From positions 1 to 60,577 of the forward strand of contig NZ_QPJK01000019.1 in assembly GCF_003337555.1 (NCBI RefSeq): a stretch of DNA of 60,577 bases, in the 5' to 3' direction. This document shows positions 1 through 11,750 of the stretch, in pieces. Below the pieces are notes generated by a model, which was given only the letters and a program-made list of their open reading frames with translations, had not been told where the DNA came from and made no database searches. The first letter of the stretch is position 1. Each line of letters opens with the position of its first letter. The translations under genes and the position numbers were made by a program. The stretch comes from Pseudorhodoferax soli (lineage in GTDB: Bacteria; Pseudomonadota; Gammaproteobacteria; Burkholderiales; Burkholderiaceae_C).

Positions 1-1464
1 CGCGCGCTGGTGGTGGACGACAACGACGCGGCGCGTGAACTCATGGGCACGCAGCTGTCGGGCATGGGCTTTGCGGTGGACACCGTGGGCAGCGGCGAAG
101 ATGCGCTGGCCGCGGTGGCGCGTGCGCAGTCCGGCAAACCCTATGGCCTGATGGTGGTGGACTGGCAGATGCCGGGCATGGACGGCATCGAGACGGCCAA
201 GCGCGTGCGCGGGCTCAACGATGGGCTGCGCATCGTGATGGCCACAGCCTACGGGCGAGACGAGGTGCGCGCGCATGCCGACGAGGCGGGCATCGAGGCC
301 TTCGTGGTCAAGCCCGTGAGCGCCTCCGCGCTGGTCGACGCGCTGATGACGGCGCTGGTGCCGAACACCGCACCGTCCTCGCGCGCCGTGCAGATCCAGG
401 AGATCGCACCGGACCTGCTGCGCGGCGTGCGGCTCCTGCTGGCCGAGGACAACGAGATCAACCAGCAGATCGCGATCGAGCTGCTGGAAGGGGCGGGCGC
501 CACCGTGCGGGTGGCCGGCAACGGCAAGGAGGCCTTCGACCTGGTGCAGGCCGGCGAGTCCTTCGACGCCGTGCTGATGGACCTGCAGATGCCCGTGATG
601 GGCGGTCTGGAGGCCACCGGCTTGATCCGCGCGGACGCACGCTTCGCCACGCTGCCCATCATCGCCATGACCGCACATGCGATGGTGGAGGAGCGCGAGC
701 GCTGCCTGGCGGCCGGCATGGTGGACCACATCACCAAGCCGCTGGACCCGCCTTCGATGTTCAAGGCGTTGCTGCGCTGGGTGCAGGCGCGCCCGGTGGA
801 AGCTGCGGCGGCGCGGCCAGATGCGCCTGCCCCGCAGGCCGAACACGACTTGCCCGACATCGCGGGGCTGGACCTCGCCGCCGGCCTGCGCCGCGTGGGC
901 GGCAACCGCGCGCTGTACCTGCGGCTGCTGCACCAGTTCGCGGACGGGCAGGCCGATGTCGTGCAGCGCATCGAGGCCGCCCTGGCCGGCGGCAAGCGGG
1001 AAGAGGCCGAGCGGGCGGCGCACACCGTGCGCGGCGTGGCGGGCAACATGGGCCTGGCCAGCCTGCAGACGGCAGCCGCCGCCCTGGAAGAGAGCCTGCG
1101 CCACGGGCGCGACGTGTCCGCCGCGCTGGCGGCCTTCGGTGCCGAACTGTCGGCCTGCGTGCAGGCGCTGCGCGCAGCCTGGGGTGCACAAAGCGCCCAG
1201 GCCGTGCCCGTTGCCGCCGCGCCGGCCATCGACGCGGCCGAGGCGGCAGGCCATGCACAGCAGTTCGCGCGCCTGCTGGCCGACTGCGATGCGCAGGCCG
1301 AGGACTACCTGGCCGCGCACCGCGGGGCACTGGTGCAAATCTGCGGCGCCGAGGCGGTGGCCGCCACCGCGCTGGCCGTGCAGGCCTTCGATTTCGACGC
1401 CGCGCTGCAGGCCGTGCGCGATGCGGCCGCGCAGCAGGGCGTGGTGATCGAAGCGACCGCCTGA
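1..1464 (+). CDS. Hybrid sensor kinase/response regulator, C-terminal part (REC-REC-HPt)
   Basis: The reading frame is open from the first base, so the 5' part, with any sensor and kinase domains, lies outside the window; 487 residues are visible. Two receiver domains follow each other: the first has its phospho-acceptor Asp at visible residue 54 (VVDWQMPG), the second at residue 194 (VLMDLQMPV). An HPt domain carries the phosphotransfer His at residue 341 (AHTVRG). This order is typical of BarA/ArcB-like phosphorelay kinases, in which phosphate moves from REC to HPt and then to a separate regulator. The same REC-REC-HPt order recurs in the MHYT kinase at 20048-23062. The input signal cannot be judged. 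Confidence 0.9.
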   Translation, partial: RALVVDDNDAARELMGTQLSGMGFAVDTVGSGEDALAAVARAQSGKPYGLMVVDWQMPGMDGIETAKRVRGLNDGLRIVMATAYGRDEVRAHADEAGIEAFVVKPVSASALVDALMTALVPNTAPSSRAVQIQEIAPDLLRGVRLLLAEDNEINQQIAIELLEGAGATVRVAGNGKEAFDLVQAGESFDAVLMDLQMPVMGGLEATGLIRADARFATLPIIAMTAHAMVEERERCLAAGMVDHITKPLDPPSMFKALLRWVQARPVEAAAARPDAPAPQAEHDLPDIAGLDLAAGLRRVGGNRALYLRLLHQFADGQADVVQRIEAALAGGKREEAERAAHTVRGVAGNMGLASLQTAAAALEESLRHGRDVSAALAAFGAELSACVQALRAAWGAQSAQAVPVAAAPAIDAAEAAGHAQQFARLLADCDAQAEDYLAAHRGALVQICGAEAVAATALAVQAFDFDAALQAVRDAAAQQGVVIEATA

Positions 1465-1531
1465 GCGCGCTGCGCAGGCCGGGTGCCGGCTCTATCATGG
1501 CCGGCTCTTTCTTCCTGCACACCTTCATCCC

Positions 1532-2508
<977 letters not shown>

Positions 2509-2512
<4 letters not shown>

Positions 2513-2907
2513 CCGCGGCCTTGCTGGCCGCGGCGCGGGCGGCGCAGGCCAACGCCCATGCGCCGTACTCGCGTTACAAGGTCGGCGCCGCGCTCGCCAC
2601 GCCGGATGGCCGCGTGTTCGCAGGCTGCAACGTGGAGAACGCGGCCTATCCCAGCGGCACCTGCGCCGAGGCCGGCGCCATCGCGGCCATGGTCGCGGCC
2701 GGCGGGCGCGCCATCGCCGAGATCCTCGTCGTGGGCGACGGCCCCGAGCCCATCACGCCCTGCGGCAACTGCCGACAGCGCATCCGCGAGTTCGCCATGG
2801 CCGGCACGCGCGTGCATGCGGCAGGCGCGCCTGGCGTGCTGGCCAGCTTCACGCTGGACGAGCTGCTGCCCGCTTCGTTCGGCCCCCAACACCTGCCGCC
2901 CGCCTAG
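2509..2907 (+). CDS. cdd: Cytidine deaminase
   Basis: A 132-residue protein that hydrolyses cytidine and deoxycytidine to uridine forms (pyrimidine salvage, EC 3.5.4.5). The zinc site is visible as TCAEAG (Cys52, Glu54) with PCGNC (Cys85, Cys88), the arrangement of the small homotetrameric cytidine deaminases. The substrate-side motif GCNVENAAY is also present. I chose the GTG at 2509, which overlaps the stop of the aldo/keto reductase. The frame stays open upstream, but only as a shadow of that gene. Confidence 0.9.
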
Positions 2908-2922
2908 CGCGGGCCACTGCCC

Positions 2923-3288
2923 ATGCCCCACATCGTCATCGAATACACCCCCAACCTCGGCGCGCTGCCGTTCGACGCCATGCTGGCCTCGACCACGCAG
3001 GCGCTGTCGGAAAGCCCCGAAGTCCAGGACGAGGCAGACCTCAAGGCGCGCGTGTTGCGCGCCGACCATTTCCGCGTGGGCCTGGCCGACAGCGGCCGCG
3101 GCTACCTGCATGTGCAACTGCGCATCCTGGCCGGCCGCACGCCCGAGGCCAAAAAGGACCTGAGCCGCCGCGTGGCGGATGCGCTGCGCGGCCACCTGGA
3201 TGCGCTGCCGCCGGGGCTCCAGGCCTACCTCAGCGTGGAGGTGGTCGACATGGACCGCGGCAGCTACACCAAGGTCCGCCTGGCCTGA
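2923..3288 (+). CDS. 5-carboxymethyl-2-hydroxymuconate delta-isomerase family protein
   Basis: A 121-residue protein of the CHMI family (HpaF/HpcD type), tautomerase-like enzymes that use the N-terminal proline, here Pro2 in MPHIVIEYTPNL. Classic members isomerise a ring-cleavage product in homoprotocatechuate degradation. No other hpa gene lies nearby, so this looks like an orphan copy and the true substrate is uncertain. It follows cdd by 15 bp in the same direction and may share its transcript. Confidence 0.8.
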   Translation: MPHIVIEYTPNLGALPFDAMLASTTQALSESPEVQDEADLKARVLRADHFRVGLADSGRGYLHVQLRILAGRTPEAKKDLSRRVADALRGHLDALPPGLQAYLSVEVVDMDRGSYTKVRLA

Positions 3289-4653
<1,365 letters not shown>

Positions 4654-4655
4654 GC

Positions 4656-5726
4656 ATGCTGACCGAAGTCAAGAACCCGGCCGCGGAAACTGCACAGACG
4701 GCAGAGATGGCCAGCAGGCCCATGACCATGATCCAGGCCCTGCGCTCGGCGCTGGACGTGGTGATGGCGCGCGACCCCGACGTGGTCGTGTTCGGCCAGG
4801 ACGTGGGCTATTTCGGCGGCGTGTTCCGCGTCACCGAAGGCCTGCAGGCCAAGTACGGCAAGACCCGCTGCTTCGATGCGCCGATCAGCGAGGGCGGCAT
4901 CGTCGGCGTGGCCGTGGGCATGGGGGCCTACGGCCTGCGCCCGGTGGCCGAGATCCAGTTCGCCGACTACTTCTACCCGGCCTCCGACCAGCTGGTCTCC
5001 GAGGCGGCGCGGCTGCGCTACCGCTCGGCCGGCGACTTCACCTGCCCGATCACCGTGCGCATGCCCTGCGGTGGCGGCATCTACGGCGGGCAGACGCACA
5101 GCCAGAGCCCGGAGGCGCTGTTCACCCATGTGAGCGGGCTGCGCACCGTGCTGCCCAGCAACCCTTACGACGCCAAGGGCCTGCTGATCTCGGCCATCGA
5201 GTGCAACGACCCGGTGATCTTCCTGGAGCCCAAGCGGCTGTACAACGGCCCGTTCGACGGGCACCACGACCGGCCGGTCGTGCCCTGGTCCAAGCATCCC
5301 ATGGGCAACGTGCCCGAGGGCTACTACACGGTGCCGCTGGAATCGGCCGCGGTGTTCCGGCCTGGCAACCAGTTGACCGTGCTGACCTACGGCACCATGA
5401 CCTGGGTGGCCGAATGCGCCGCGCGCGAGACCGGCATCGACGCCGAGATAATCGACCTGCGCTCGATCTGGCCGCTGGACCTCGCCACCATCGTCGCTTC
5501 GGTCAAGAAGACCGGCCGCTGCGTGATCGTGCACGAGGCCACCAAGACCAGCGGCTTCGGCGCCGAGCTCTCTGCCCTCGTGCAGGAGCATTGCTTCTAC
5601 CAGCTGGAGGCGCCGATCGAGCGCGTGACCGGCTGGGACACGCCGTACCCGCACGCCCAGGAATGGGCGTACTTCCCGGGGCCCGACCGCGTCGGCGCGG
5701 CCTTCAAGCGCGCGATGGAGAGCTGA
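4656..5726 (+). CDS. bkdA2: Branched-chain 2-oxoacid dehydrogenase E1 beta subunit
   Basis: A 356-residue transketolase-fold subunit that pairs with E1alpha and contributes to the ThDP pocket and E2 contacts. Family hallmarks include VVFGQDVGYFGGVFRVTEGL, FDAPISEGGIVG and the C-terminal HEATKTSGFGAELSA segment. It starts 2 bp after the E1alpha stop and ends 1 bp before the E2 start, so the four subunits must be made from one message. Confidence 0.93.
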   Translation: MLTEVKNPAAETAQTAEMASRPMTMIQALRSALDVVMARDPDVVVFGQDVGYFGGVFRVTEGLQAKYGKTRCFDAPISEGGIVGVAVGMGAYGLRPVAEIQFADYFYPASDQLVSEAARLRYRSAGDFTCPITVRMPCGGGIYGGQTHSQSPEALFTHVSGLRTVLPSNPYDAKGLLISAIECNDPVIFLEPKRLYNGPFDGHHDRPVVPWSKHPMGNVPEGYYTVPLESAAVFRPGNQLTVLTYGTMTWVAECAARETGIDAEIIDLRSIWPLDLATIVASVKKTGRCVIVHEATKTSGFGAELSALVQEHCFYQLEAPIERVTGWDTPYPHAQEWAYFPGPDRVGAAFKRAMES

Positions 5727-5727
5727 C

Positions 5728-7035
5728 ATGGGCCACTACACCATCAAGATGCCCGACATCGGCGAAGGCATCGCCGAAGTGGAACTCGTCGAGTGGCGGG
5801 TCAAGCCGGGCGACACCGTCGCCGAGGACCAGATCCTGGCCGACGTCATGACCGACAAGGCCACCGTCGAGATTCCGTCGCCGGTGGCAGGCACCGTGCT
5901 CGAACTGGGCGGCCAGCCCGGGGCGTTGCTGGCCGTCGGTGCCGAATTGATCCGGCTCGAAGTGGCGGGCGCCGGCAATGTGGCGGCCAAGGCCGTGCAG
6001 GTGGCCGCGGTCGCCGCGCCGGCGCAGGCACCAGCTGCTGCGCCTGCCGCACCAGCGGCACCAGCCGCACCCGCTGCAACCGCCGCCCCCGCGGCGGCTG
6101 CACCGGTCCCCGTGCAACGCCCGCCGGTCGCCGCCCCGGTGGCCATGCGCGCACCCGGCGAGAAGCCCATCGCTTCACCGGCCGTGCGCCAGCGCGCCTG
6201 GGAGCTCGGCATCGAACTGCAGTTCGTGCACGGCAGCGGCCCGGCCGGCCGCATCACGCACGAGGACCTGGACATCTACCTGGTCTCGGGCGGCCAGCCG
6301 CGCGTCGCCAGTGCCGGCGGCGCCTACGCGCAGCGCCAGGGCGAGGAGGCCATCCCGCTGATCGGCCTGCGCCGCAAGATCGCGCAGAAGATGCAGGAGG
6401 CCAAGCGCCGCATCCCGCACTTCAGCTACGTGGAGGAGATCGACGTCACCGACCTCGAGGCCCTGCGCGCGCAGCTCAACGAACGTTACGGCGCTGCACG
6501 CGGCAAGCTCACCTTGCTGCCCTTGCTGGCCCGCGCGCTGGTGATCGCGCTGCGCGACTTCCCGCAGATGAACGCACGTTTCGACGACGACGCCGGCGTG
6601 GTGACACGCTACGCGGCCGTGCACCTGGGCATGGCCACGCAGACCGACAGCGGCCTGCTGGTGCCCGTGCTGCGCCATGCCGAGACGCTGGACCCCTGGG
6701 CCTGCGCGCGCGAGATCGCACGCCTGGCCGAGGCCGGCCGCAGCGGCAAGGCCGGGCGTGACGAGCTCTCCGGCTCCACCATCACCATCAGCAGCCTGGG
6801 GCCGCTGGGCGGCATCGTGACCACGCCCGTCATCAACCACCCCGAGGTGGCCATCGTCGGCGTGAACAAGATCGTCGAGCGCCCGGTGTTCCGCGGTGGC
6901 GCGGTGGTGGGGCGCAAGCTCATGAACCTGTCGTCGTCCTTCGACCACCGCGTGGTCGACGGCATGGACGCGGCGCAGTTCATCCAGGCCGTGCGCGCAT
7001 TGCTCGAGTCGCCGGCCCTGCTGTTCGTGGAGTGA
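5728..7035 (+). CDS. bkdB: Dihydrolipoamide acyltransferase (E2) of the 2-oxoacid dehydrogenase complex
   Basis: A 435-residue core enzyme that carries the acyl group from E1 on a lipoyl arm and transfers it to CoA. Domains in order: an N-terminal lipoyl domain with lipoylated Lys44 in VMTDKATVE; a flexible Ala/Pro-rich linker at about 90-150; a peripheral subunit-binding domain at about 150-185 ([13 protein letters not shown]); and the catalytic domain with His407 and Asp411 in DHRVVDG. A single lipoyl domain is normal for BkdB. Confidence 0.94.
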   Translation: MGHYTIKMPDIGEGIAEVELVEWRVKPGDTVAEDQILADVMTDKATVEIPSPVAGTVLELGGQPGALLAVGAELIRLEVAGAGNVAAKAVQVAAVAAPAQAPAAAPAAPAAPAAPAATAAPAAAAPVPVQRPPVAAPVAMRAPGEKPIASPAVRQRAWELGIELQFVHGSGPAGRITHEDLDIYLVSGGQPRVASAGGAYAQRQGEEAIPLIGLRRKIAQKMQEAKRRIPHFSYVEEIDVTDLEALRAQLNERYGAARGKLTLLPLLARALVIALRDFPQMNARFDDDAGVVTRYAAVHLGMATQTDSGLLVPVLRHAETLDPWACAREIARLAEAGRSGKAGRDELSGSTITISSLGPLGGIVTTPVINHPEVAIVGVNKIVERPVFRGGAVVGRKLMNLSSSFDHRVVDGMDAAQFIQAVRALLESPALLFVE

Positions 7036-7037
7036 AG

Positions 7038-8438
7038 ATGGCATCGAAGACAACGACATTGCTCGTCATCGGCGGCGGGCCGGGCGGCTACGTGGCCGCC
7101 ATCCGCGCGGCGCAGCTGGGCGTGGCGACCATGTTGGTGGAAGGCATGGCGCCCGGCGGCACCTGCCTGAACATCGGCTGCATCCCGTCGAAGGCCCTGA
7201 TCCATGCGGCCGACGAATTCGACCGCGTGCGCCGCGCCACACCCGGTGCGGTCAGTTCGCCGCTGGGCATCCGTGCCGAAGCTGCCAGCATCGACCTTGC
7301 GGTCACGCAGGCCTGGAAAGAGGGCGTGGTCGGCAAGCTCACGGGCGGCGTGGCCGCGCTGCTACGCAAGGCCGGCGTGCAGGTGGTGGCCGGCTGGGCG
7401 CGCATCGTCGACGGCAAGACGGTGGACGTGGCGCAAGAGAGCGGCGAGACGCTGCGCATCCAGTGCGAGCACCTGCTGCTGGCCACGGGCTCCGAGCCGA
7501 TGGCGCTGCCGCAGTTGCCGTTCGCAGGCAAGGTGCTGTCGTCCACCGAGGCGCTGGCACTGACGGAGGTGCCGCGGCACCTGGTCGTGGTCGGTGCGGG
7601 CTATATCGGCCTGGAACTCGGCATGGCCTGGCGCAAGCTGGGCGCCGAGGTCACCGTCGTCGACGTGGCCGAGCGCGTCCTGCCCGGCTACGACGAAGAC
7701 CTGGGCAAGCCGGTGCTGGCTGCGCTCAAGCGCATGGGCATCGTGCTGCACCTGGGCTGCACGGCCGAAGGCCTCACGGTCGACGGCGCAGGGCTGCGCG
7801 TGCGCAGCCGCCATGCCGACGAGTTCGTGCTGCCCGCGGACAAGGTGCTCGTGGCTGCAGGCCGGCGCCCGCTCACGGCCGGCCTCGAATCGCTGCAGCT
7901 GGACATGGATGGCCGCGCGGTGAAGGTCGACGCCAGCTGCCGCACCTCCATGCGCAATGTCTGGGCCATCGGCGACCTCACGGGCGAGCCCATGCTCGCG
8001 CACCGGGCCATGGCCCAGGGCGAGGTGGCGGCCGAATGCATCGCGGGCCACAAGCGGCGCTTCGCGCCGCTCGCCATCGCGGCGGTGTGCTTCACCGACC
8101 CGGAGGTCGTGGCCGTGGGCCTGACGCAGGCGCAGGCTGCGCAGGCCGGCATCGAGACGCTGAGCGCGCAGTTCCCGTTCGCGGCCAATGGCAGGGCCTT
8201 GACCATGGAAGGCGGCGAGGGCTTCGTGCGGGTGGTGGCGCGCCAGCACGACCACCTGGTGCTGGGCTGGCAGGCCGTGGGACAGGGCGTGTCCGAGCTG
8301 GCCGCGGCCTTCAGCTACGCGATCGAGATGGGCGCGCGGCTGGAGGATGTGGGCGGCATCGTCCATGCCCATCCGACGCTGGGCGAGGCGGTGCAGGAAG
8401 CCGCCCTGCGCGCGCTGGGACGGGCCATCCACCTGTAG
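7038..8438 (+). CDS. lpdV: Dihydrolipoamide dehydrogenase (E3) of the branched-chain complex
   Basis: A 466-residue FAD disulfide oxidoreductase that re-oxidises the E2 lipoyl groups with NAD+. Visible are the FAD fingerprint [10 protein letters not shown], the redox cysteines Cys43 and Cys48 (TCLNIGC), a second Rossmann motif [12 protein letters not shown] and the catalytic HPT motif near the C-terminus. I prefer the ATG at 7038, which has GGAG 5 bases upstream, over the in-frame GTG at 7032 that overlaps the E2 stop. Having its own E3 makes the operon self-sufficient. Confidence 0.93.
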   Translation: MASKTTTLLVIGGGPGGYVAAIRAAQLGVATMLVEGMAPGGTCLNIGCIPSKALIHAADEFDRVRRATPGAVSSPLGIRAEAASIDLAVTQAWKEGVVGKLTGGVAALLRKAGVQVVAGWARIVDGKTVDVAQESGETLRIQCEHLLLATGSEPMALPQLPFAGKVLSSTEALALTEVPRHLVVVGAGYIGLELGMAWRKLGAEVTVVDVAERVLPGYDEDLGKPVLAALKRMGIVLHLGCTAEGLTVDGAGLRVRSRHADEFVLPADKVLVAAGRRPLTAGLESLQLDMDGRAVKVDASCRTSMRNVWAIGDLTGEPMLAHRAMAQGEVAAECIAGHKRRFAPLAIAAVCFTDPEVVAVGLTQAQAAQAGIETLSAQFPFAANGRALTMEGGEGFVRVVARQHDHLVLGWQAVGQGVSELAAAFSYAIEMGARLEDVGGIVHAHPTLGEAVQEAALRALGRAIHL

Positions 8439-8459
8439 CCACGGCCCGGCGGGCCCCGG

Positions 8460-8690
8460 TCAGCCGACGAAGGCGAACCGGGGCTGCGCCCGGCCGTCGA
8501 TCTCGACCTGGCCGACGAACATGGCGTGTGGCCGCACCCACCAGCCCGTGGCGTTGTACAGCGGGCGGTAGACCACGAGCGGCTCCAGCGTCTCGCTGTG
8601 CCGCGCGACGGCGAGCACCTCGTACTCGCCGCCCTTGTAGTGGCGGTAGCGGCCGGGCGCGACGGGGGGCAGGGGAGGCAGGTCGTCCAT
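8460..8690 (-). CDS. DUF1653 domain protein
   Basis: A 76-residue protein that is almost entirely a DUF1653 domain: GRYRHYKGGEYEVLAVARHSE at residues 12-32, then VVYRPLYNATGWWVRP. The domain is common in proteobacteria and resembles a small SH3-like fold, but no biochemical role is known to me. The frame stays open upstream to 8915, but conservation-type motifs begin only after the ATG at 8690, so I use that start. It converges on lpdV with a 21 bp gap. Confidence 0.8.
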   Translation of the reverse strand: MDDLPPLPPVAPGRYRHYKGGEYEVLAVARHSETLEPLVVYRPLYNATGWWVRPHAMFVGQVEIDGRAQPRFAFVG

Positions 8691-9035
8691 GGTGCAGGTG
8701 GGCAAAGCGGCAGAGCTTGCCACAGCGGTGCAGACCTGCGGTGCCCTTCGCGGTGGGCGGCGCTGCCCCGGCTTGCGGGCGACTTGTGGCCGGCTCCCGG
8801 GCCGGCCTCGGCCTGACGCCGGCCGAATGGCGGGCGCGGCCCCAGGCCGCTGCGCGCGCCACACCGAGGCTGTCCGCCGCGCAGCACCAGCCGCCTGTGC
8901 GATGGCCGGTCGCACCAGCGTCGCCAGCGGATATTTCGATCAAATTTCTGAAAGAATTTGCGCGGAAAATAGACAAATTGTTTCTGGGCTCCGCTGGAGC
9001 CGGATCGCGCCTTTGTCCTTTTCCGCTCTCCTCCC
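8691..9035. other. 345-base gap upstream of the chemoreceptor gene
   Basis: No convincing gene is present. The left two thirds are GC-rich without obvious signals. Positions 8930-8985 are strikingly AT-rich for this genome and hold a near-palindrome of 20 bases at 8941-8960 (CAAATTTCTGAAAGAATTTG). A short hairpin, GGCTCC-GCT-GGAGCC at 8987-9001, follows in what is probably the chemoreceptor 5' leader. A flagellar sigma-28 promoter would be expected here, but no good match to its consensus is visible. Confidence 0.5.
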
Positions 9036-10742
9036 ATGAAGAATCTACGCATCGGTACCCGCCTGGGCGGCGGTTTCGCGCTCATCCTCGTCGTGATGGC
9101 CCTCATCACGGCGGTCGGACTGTGGCGCCTGCAAACGGTGGCCCAGGCGACCAACGACATGACGCAGCAGCCGCTGGCCATGGAACGCATGATCAGCGAC
9201 TGGTACCGCTACGTGTACAGCGGCGCGCGGCGCACCACGGCCATCGTCAAGAGCACCGACCCTTCGCTCGGCCAGTTCTTCGCCGCGGATGCGGCCAGCA
9301 GCACCAAGGAATCCGGTGAACTGCAAAAGCGCATCGAGCCGCTGCTGACCAGCCCCGAGGAGCAGGCCCTGTGGGCGCAGATCCAGCAGGCACGCGTTCT
9401 CTACCTGTCCTCGCGCGACCAGGCCGTCAAGGCCAAGGGCGATGGCCTGGCCGAGGAGGCCGAACGGCTGCTCACGCAGACCTATCTGCCGGCCACGGAC
9501 AAGTACACCGACCTGATCCAGAAGCTGCTGGACATGCAGCGCGCGCGCATCGACGCCACCGCCCAGCGCATCGACGGCATCTACGGCGAGAGCCGCCTGC
9601 TGATGCTGGGCCTGGGCCTGCTCGGCCTGCTGGCCGGCGGCCTGTTCGCCTGGCGCCTGACCGTGGGCATCACGCAGCCGCTGGCCGAGGCCGTGCGCGT
9701 GGCGCGCGCCGTTGCAGGGAACGATCTGACCAGCCGTGTGACGGTACAGTCGCGCGACGAGACCGGCCAGCTGCTGCAGGCCCTGCAGGACATGAACGCC
9801 AGCCTGTCCGCGGTGGTGGCCAGCGTGCGTTCGGGCACCGACAGCATCGCCACGGCGTCCAGCGAGATCGACGCGGGCAACCAGGACCTGTCCTCCCGCA
9901 CCGAGGAGCAGGCCAGCTCGCTGCAGCAGACCGCTGCCTCCATGGAGCAATTGACCAGCACCGTGCGCCAGAACGCAGACAACGCGCGCCAGGCCAACCA
10001 ACTGGCGGCCTCGGCGTCCAAGACGGCCGTGGAGGGCGGTCAGGTGGTGGCCGGCGTGGTCGGCACCATGGGCGCCATCAACGACAGCAGCCGCAAGATC
10101 GCCGACATCATCGGCGTGATCGACGGCATCGCGTTCCAGACCAACATCCTGGCGCTCAACGCGGCCGTGGAAGCTGCACGGGCTGGCGAGCAGGGCCGCG
10201 GCTTTGCCGTCGTGGCGGGCGAGGTGCGGGCGCTGGCGCAGCGCTCGGCCGCCGCGGCCAAGGACGTCAAGCAGCTGATCGGCGACTCGGTGGCCAAGGT
10301 GGAGGAGGGCAGCGCCCAGGTGGCCGAGGCCGGCCGCACCATGGACGCCATCGTGCAGAGCGTGCAACGCGTGAGCGACCTCGTGGCCGAGATCACGGCC
10401 GCCAGCCAGGAACAGAGCCAGGGCATCGAACAGGTGCACCAGGCGGTCTCGCAGATGGACACGGTGACGCAGCAGAACGCCGCCCTGGTCGAAGAAGCGG
10501 CCGCCGCCACCGGCGCCTTGAAGGCCCAGGCCGGCCAGCTCGCAAGCGCCGTGAGCGTGTTCCGCATCGAGGGTGAACGGGCTCCGCGCCCCGTGGCAGC
10601 GGCCCCGCAGCTGCCGCGCAAGAAGCCGCAGCCGGCGCCGGCCGCCCGTCCTGTGGCCGCGGCCAAGGCGGCTCGCCCGGCCATGGCGGCCGCGCGCGCG
10701 CCGGCGCTGGCAAAAGACCCGGGCGACTGGGAGTCCTTCTGA
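9036..10742 (+). CDS. Methyl-accepting chemotaxis protein with CheR-docking tail
   Basis: A 568-residue Tsr/Tar-like chemoreceptor. It has an N-terminal membrane segment (about 10-30), a periplasmic four-helix-type sensor (about 31-185), a second membrane segment (about 190-210), a HAMP domain (about 210-262) and a long cytoplasmic signalling coiled coil. The hairpin tip is at about 362-397 ([20 protein letters not shown]). The protein ends in DWESF after an Ala/Pro-rich linker. This matches the NWETF-type pentapeptide that recruits CheR and CheB, so it is likely a high-abundance receptor. The ligand is unknown. Confidence 0.93.
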   Translation: MKNLRIGTRLGGGFALILVVMALITAVGLWRLQTVAQATNDMTQQPLAMERMISDWYRYVYSGARRTTAIVKSTDPSLGQFFAADAASSTKESGELQKRIEPLLTSPEEQALWAQIQQARVLYLSSRDQAVKAKGDGLAEEAERLLTQTYLPATDKYTDLIQKLLDMQRARIDATAQRIDGIYGESRLLMLGLGLLGLLAGGLFAWRLTVGITQPLAEAVRVARAVAGNDLTSRVTVQSRDETGQLLQALQDMNASLSAVVASVRSGTDSIATASSEIDAGNQDLSSRTEEQASSLQQTAASMEQLTSTVRQNADNARQANQLAASASKTAVEGGQVVAGVVGTMGAINDSSRKIADIIGVIDGIAFQTNILALNAAVEAARAGEQGRGFAVVAGEVRALAQRSAAAAKDVKQLIGDSVAKVEEGSAQVAEAGRTMDAIVQSVQRVSDLVAEITAASQEQSQGIEQVHQAVSQMDTVTQQNAALVEEAAAATGALKAQAGQLASAVSVFRIEGERAPRPVAAAPQLPRKKPQPAPAARPVAAAKAARPAMAAARAPALAKDPGDWESF

Positions 10743-10766
10743 TCGCCACCCGGCTGGCGCGGGCGT

Positions 10767-10791
10767 AAAAAAACCCCGCCAGGGCGGGGTT
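10767..10791 (-). terminator. Rho-independent terminator after the PEP-CTERM gene
   Basis: Perfect 9-bp arms AACCCCGCC (10772-10780) and GGCGGGGTT (10783-10791) are separated by 2 bases. Read on the minus strand the stem is followed by a run of seven Ts (the As at 10767-10773), so it terminates transcription from the gene ending at 10813. The plus-strand reading has no T tract after the stem. Confidence 0.85.
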
Positions 10792-10812
10792 CGCGGGGGC
10801 TGAACGAGACGC

Positions 10813-11622
10813 TCAGGCCTTGGTCTGCCGGCGGCGGCGCATGCCGGCCAGGCCGACGAGGCCAACACCCAGCAGCGCGATCGAAGCGGGTTCGGGCACT
10901 TCGACCACCAGCGGCGTGCTGGTCACCTTCAGCAGGAAGTTGACGGCGTTCTCCTGGCCTTCGACCGTCGTGAAACCGATGCAACCGTTGGCCGCGCCGG
11001 CAGCGGCACAGACGGCGTTGGGCAGCGTGGCCAGTGCGGGCGAGGCGAAGAAGCTGAAGAAGTACTCGTCGCCAGCCAGGGTGATGGACTTGTTCAGCGA
11101 GCCGTCCAACACCCAGATGTCATTGCAGGGATTGCCGACCGGGCTGTTCGCCACGCAGGTGCCGGCGGAGTTGGGCGTCTCGGCAAACAGGATCTTGTAG
11201 GTGGCGGTCTCGTAGACGTAGGCATCGGCCGTGCCAGCCGCCCGCAGGCCGAGCGTGGCGCTGATGGTCGCACTGCGTAGCGTCGCAAAGGCCCCGGACA
11301 CCACGTTGTTGCTGTGCGTGTAGGTGTTGGCGCTCTCGGCTGCGCCATTGGTGGCCAGCGTGCCGGTCTGGGGGTTGTTGCTGATGCCGATGCCGCTGCG
11401 GCCCGGACCGGCGGGGCCGGTGGGGCATGCGCCCCAGGTGATCGCCGAGCCGGAGACGCTCTGGCAACCCGCGCCACCAGTGAAAGCGGTCGAACCGGGC
11501 ATGGTCACGAAGGAACTGGTGACCGTGTAGTCCCAGTTGATCGGAGCGGCGGCGGCGTTGCCGCTCGCGATGGCCATGGCAAGGCCGATGGCACCCAGTG
11601 CGCCGATGGATGTGGTTCGCAT
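10813..11622 (-). CDS. PEP-CTERM sorting domain protein (exported, function unknown)
   Basis: A 269-residue secreted protein. The N-terminus is a Sec signal peptide (MRTTSIGALGAIGLAMAIAS, then NAAAAP). The C-terminus has the PEP-CTERM tripartite signal: VPEPAS, a hydrophobic segment (IALLGVGLVGLAG) and an Arg cluster (RRRR). Exosortase (EpsH/XrtA-type) is known to cleave such tails, often in exopolysaccharide- or floc-forming bacteria. The middle is Thr/Ser/Asn-rich with paired cysteines and no domain I recognise. The ATG at 11622 has AAGGAA upstream. No exosortase or polysaccharide gene is nearby. Confidence 0.88.
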   Translation of the reverse strand: MRTTSIGALGAIGLAMAIASGNAAAAPINWDYTVTSSFVTMPGSTAFTGGAGCQSVSGSAITWGACPTGPAGPGRSGIGISNNPQTGTLATNGAAESANTYTHSNNVVSGAFATLRSATISATLGLRAAGTADAYVYETATYKILFAETPNSAGTCVANSPVGNPCNDIWVLDGSLNKSITLAGDEYFFSFFASPALATLPNAVCAAAGAANGCIGFTTVEGQENAVNFLLKVTSTPLVVEVPEPASIALLGVGLVGLAGMRRRRQTKA

Positions 11623-11665
11623 GTGTATTCCTTTTTTGCACTCAATTGAGCGTGGACAAAAACAA

Positions 11666-11681
11666 GTCGACCGTGGTCGAC
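11666..11681. promoter_or_regulatory. 16-base perfect palindrome in the PEP-CTERM leader
   Basis: GTCGACC-GT-GGTCGAC is a perfect inverted repeat with 7-base arms. It sits right at or just downstream of the start point predicted from the sigma-54-type promoter at 11694-11708. It could be an operator or an RNA hairpin in the leader; no T tract suggests termination. A second perfect 10-base palindrome (CTCAATTGAG) lies at 11641-11650. Confidence 0.4.
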
Positions 11682-11693
11682 CTGACAGAAATA

Positions 11694-11708
11694 GCAGCAT
11701 GCGTGCCA
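11694..11708 (-). promoter_or_regulatory. Sigma-54 (-24/-12) promoter of the PEP-CTERM gene
   Basis: On the minus strand the sequence reads TGGCACG-CATG-CTGC. This matches the RpoN consensus TGGCACG-N4-TTGC at all but one position, with the obligatory GG and GC exactly 10 bases apart. The predicted start site is near 11683, giving a leader of about 60 bases before the ATG at 11622. PEP-CTERM genes of floc-forming Betaproteobacteria are known to depend on RpoN with the PrsK/PrsR two-component pair, so the assignment fits. The activator genes are not in this window. Confidence 0.7.
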
Positions 11709-11750
11709 TGTGAACAACAGCACTGTTTTTGAACGCAATTTGTATGGAAT

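Noticed and set aside
6001-6130. Ala/Pro codon repeats as a DNA repeat element
   Set aside because: They encode the flexible linker between the lipoyl and binding domains of E2, normal for this protein.
8940-8966. Flagellar sigma-28 promoter before the chemoreceptor gene
   Set aside because: TCAAATTT is a partial -35 match, but the -10 part (TGCGCGGA) does not fit GCCGATAA.
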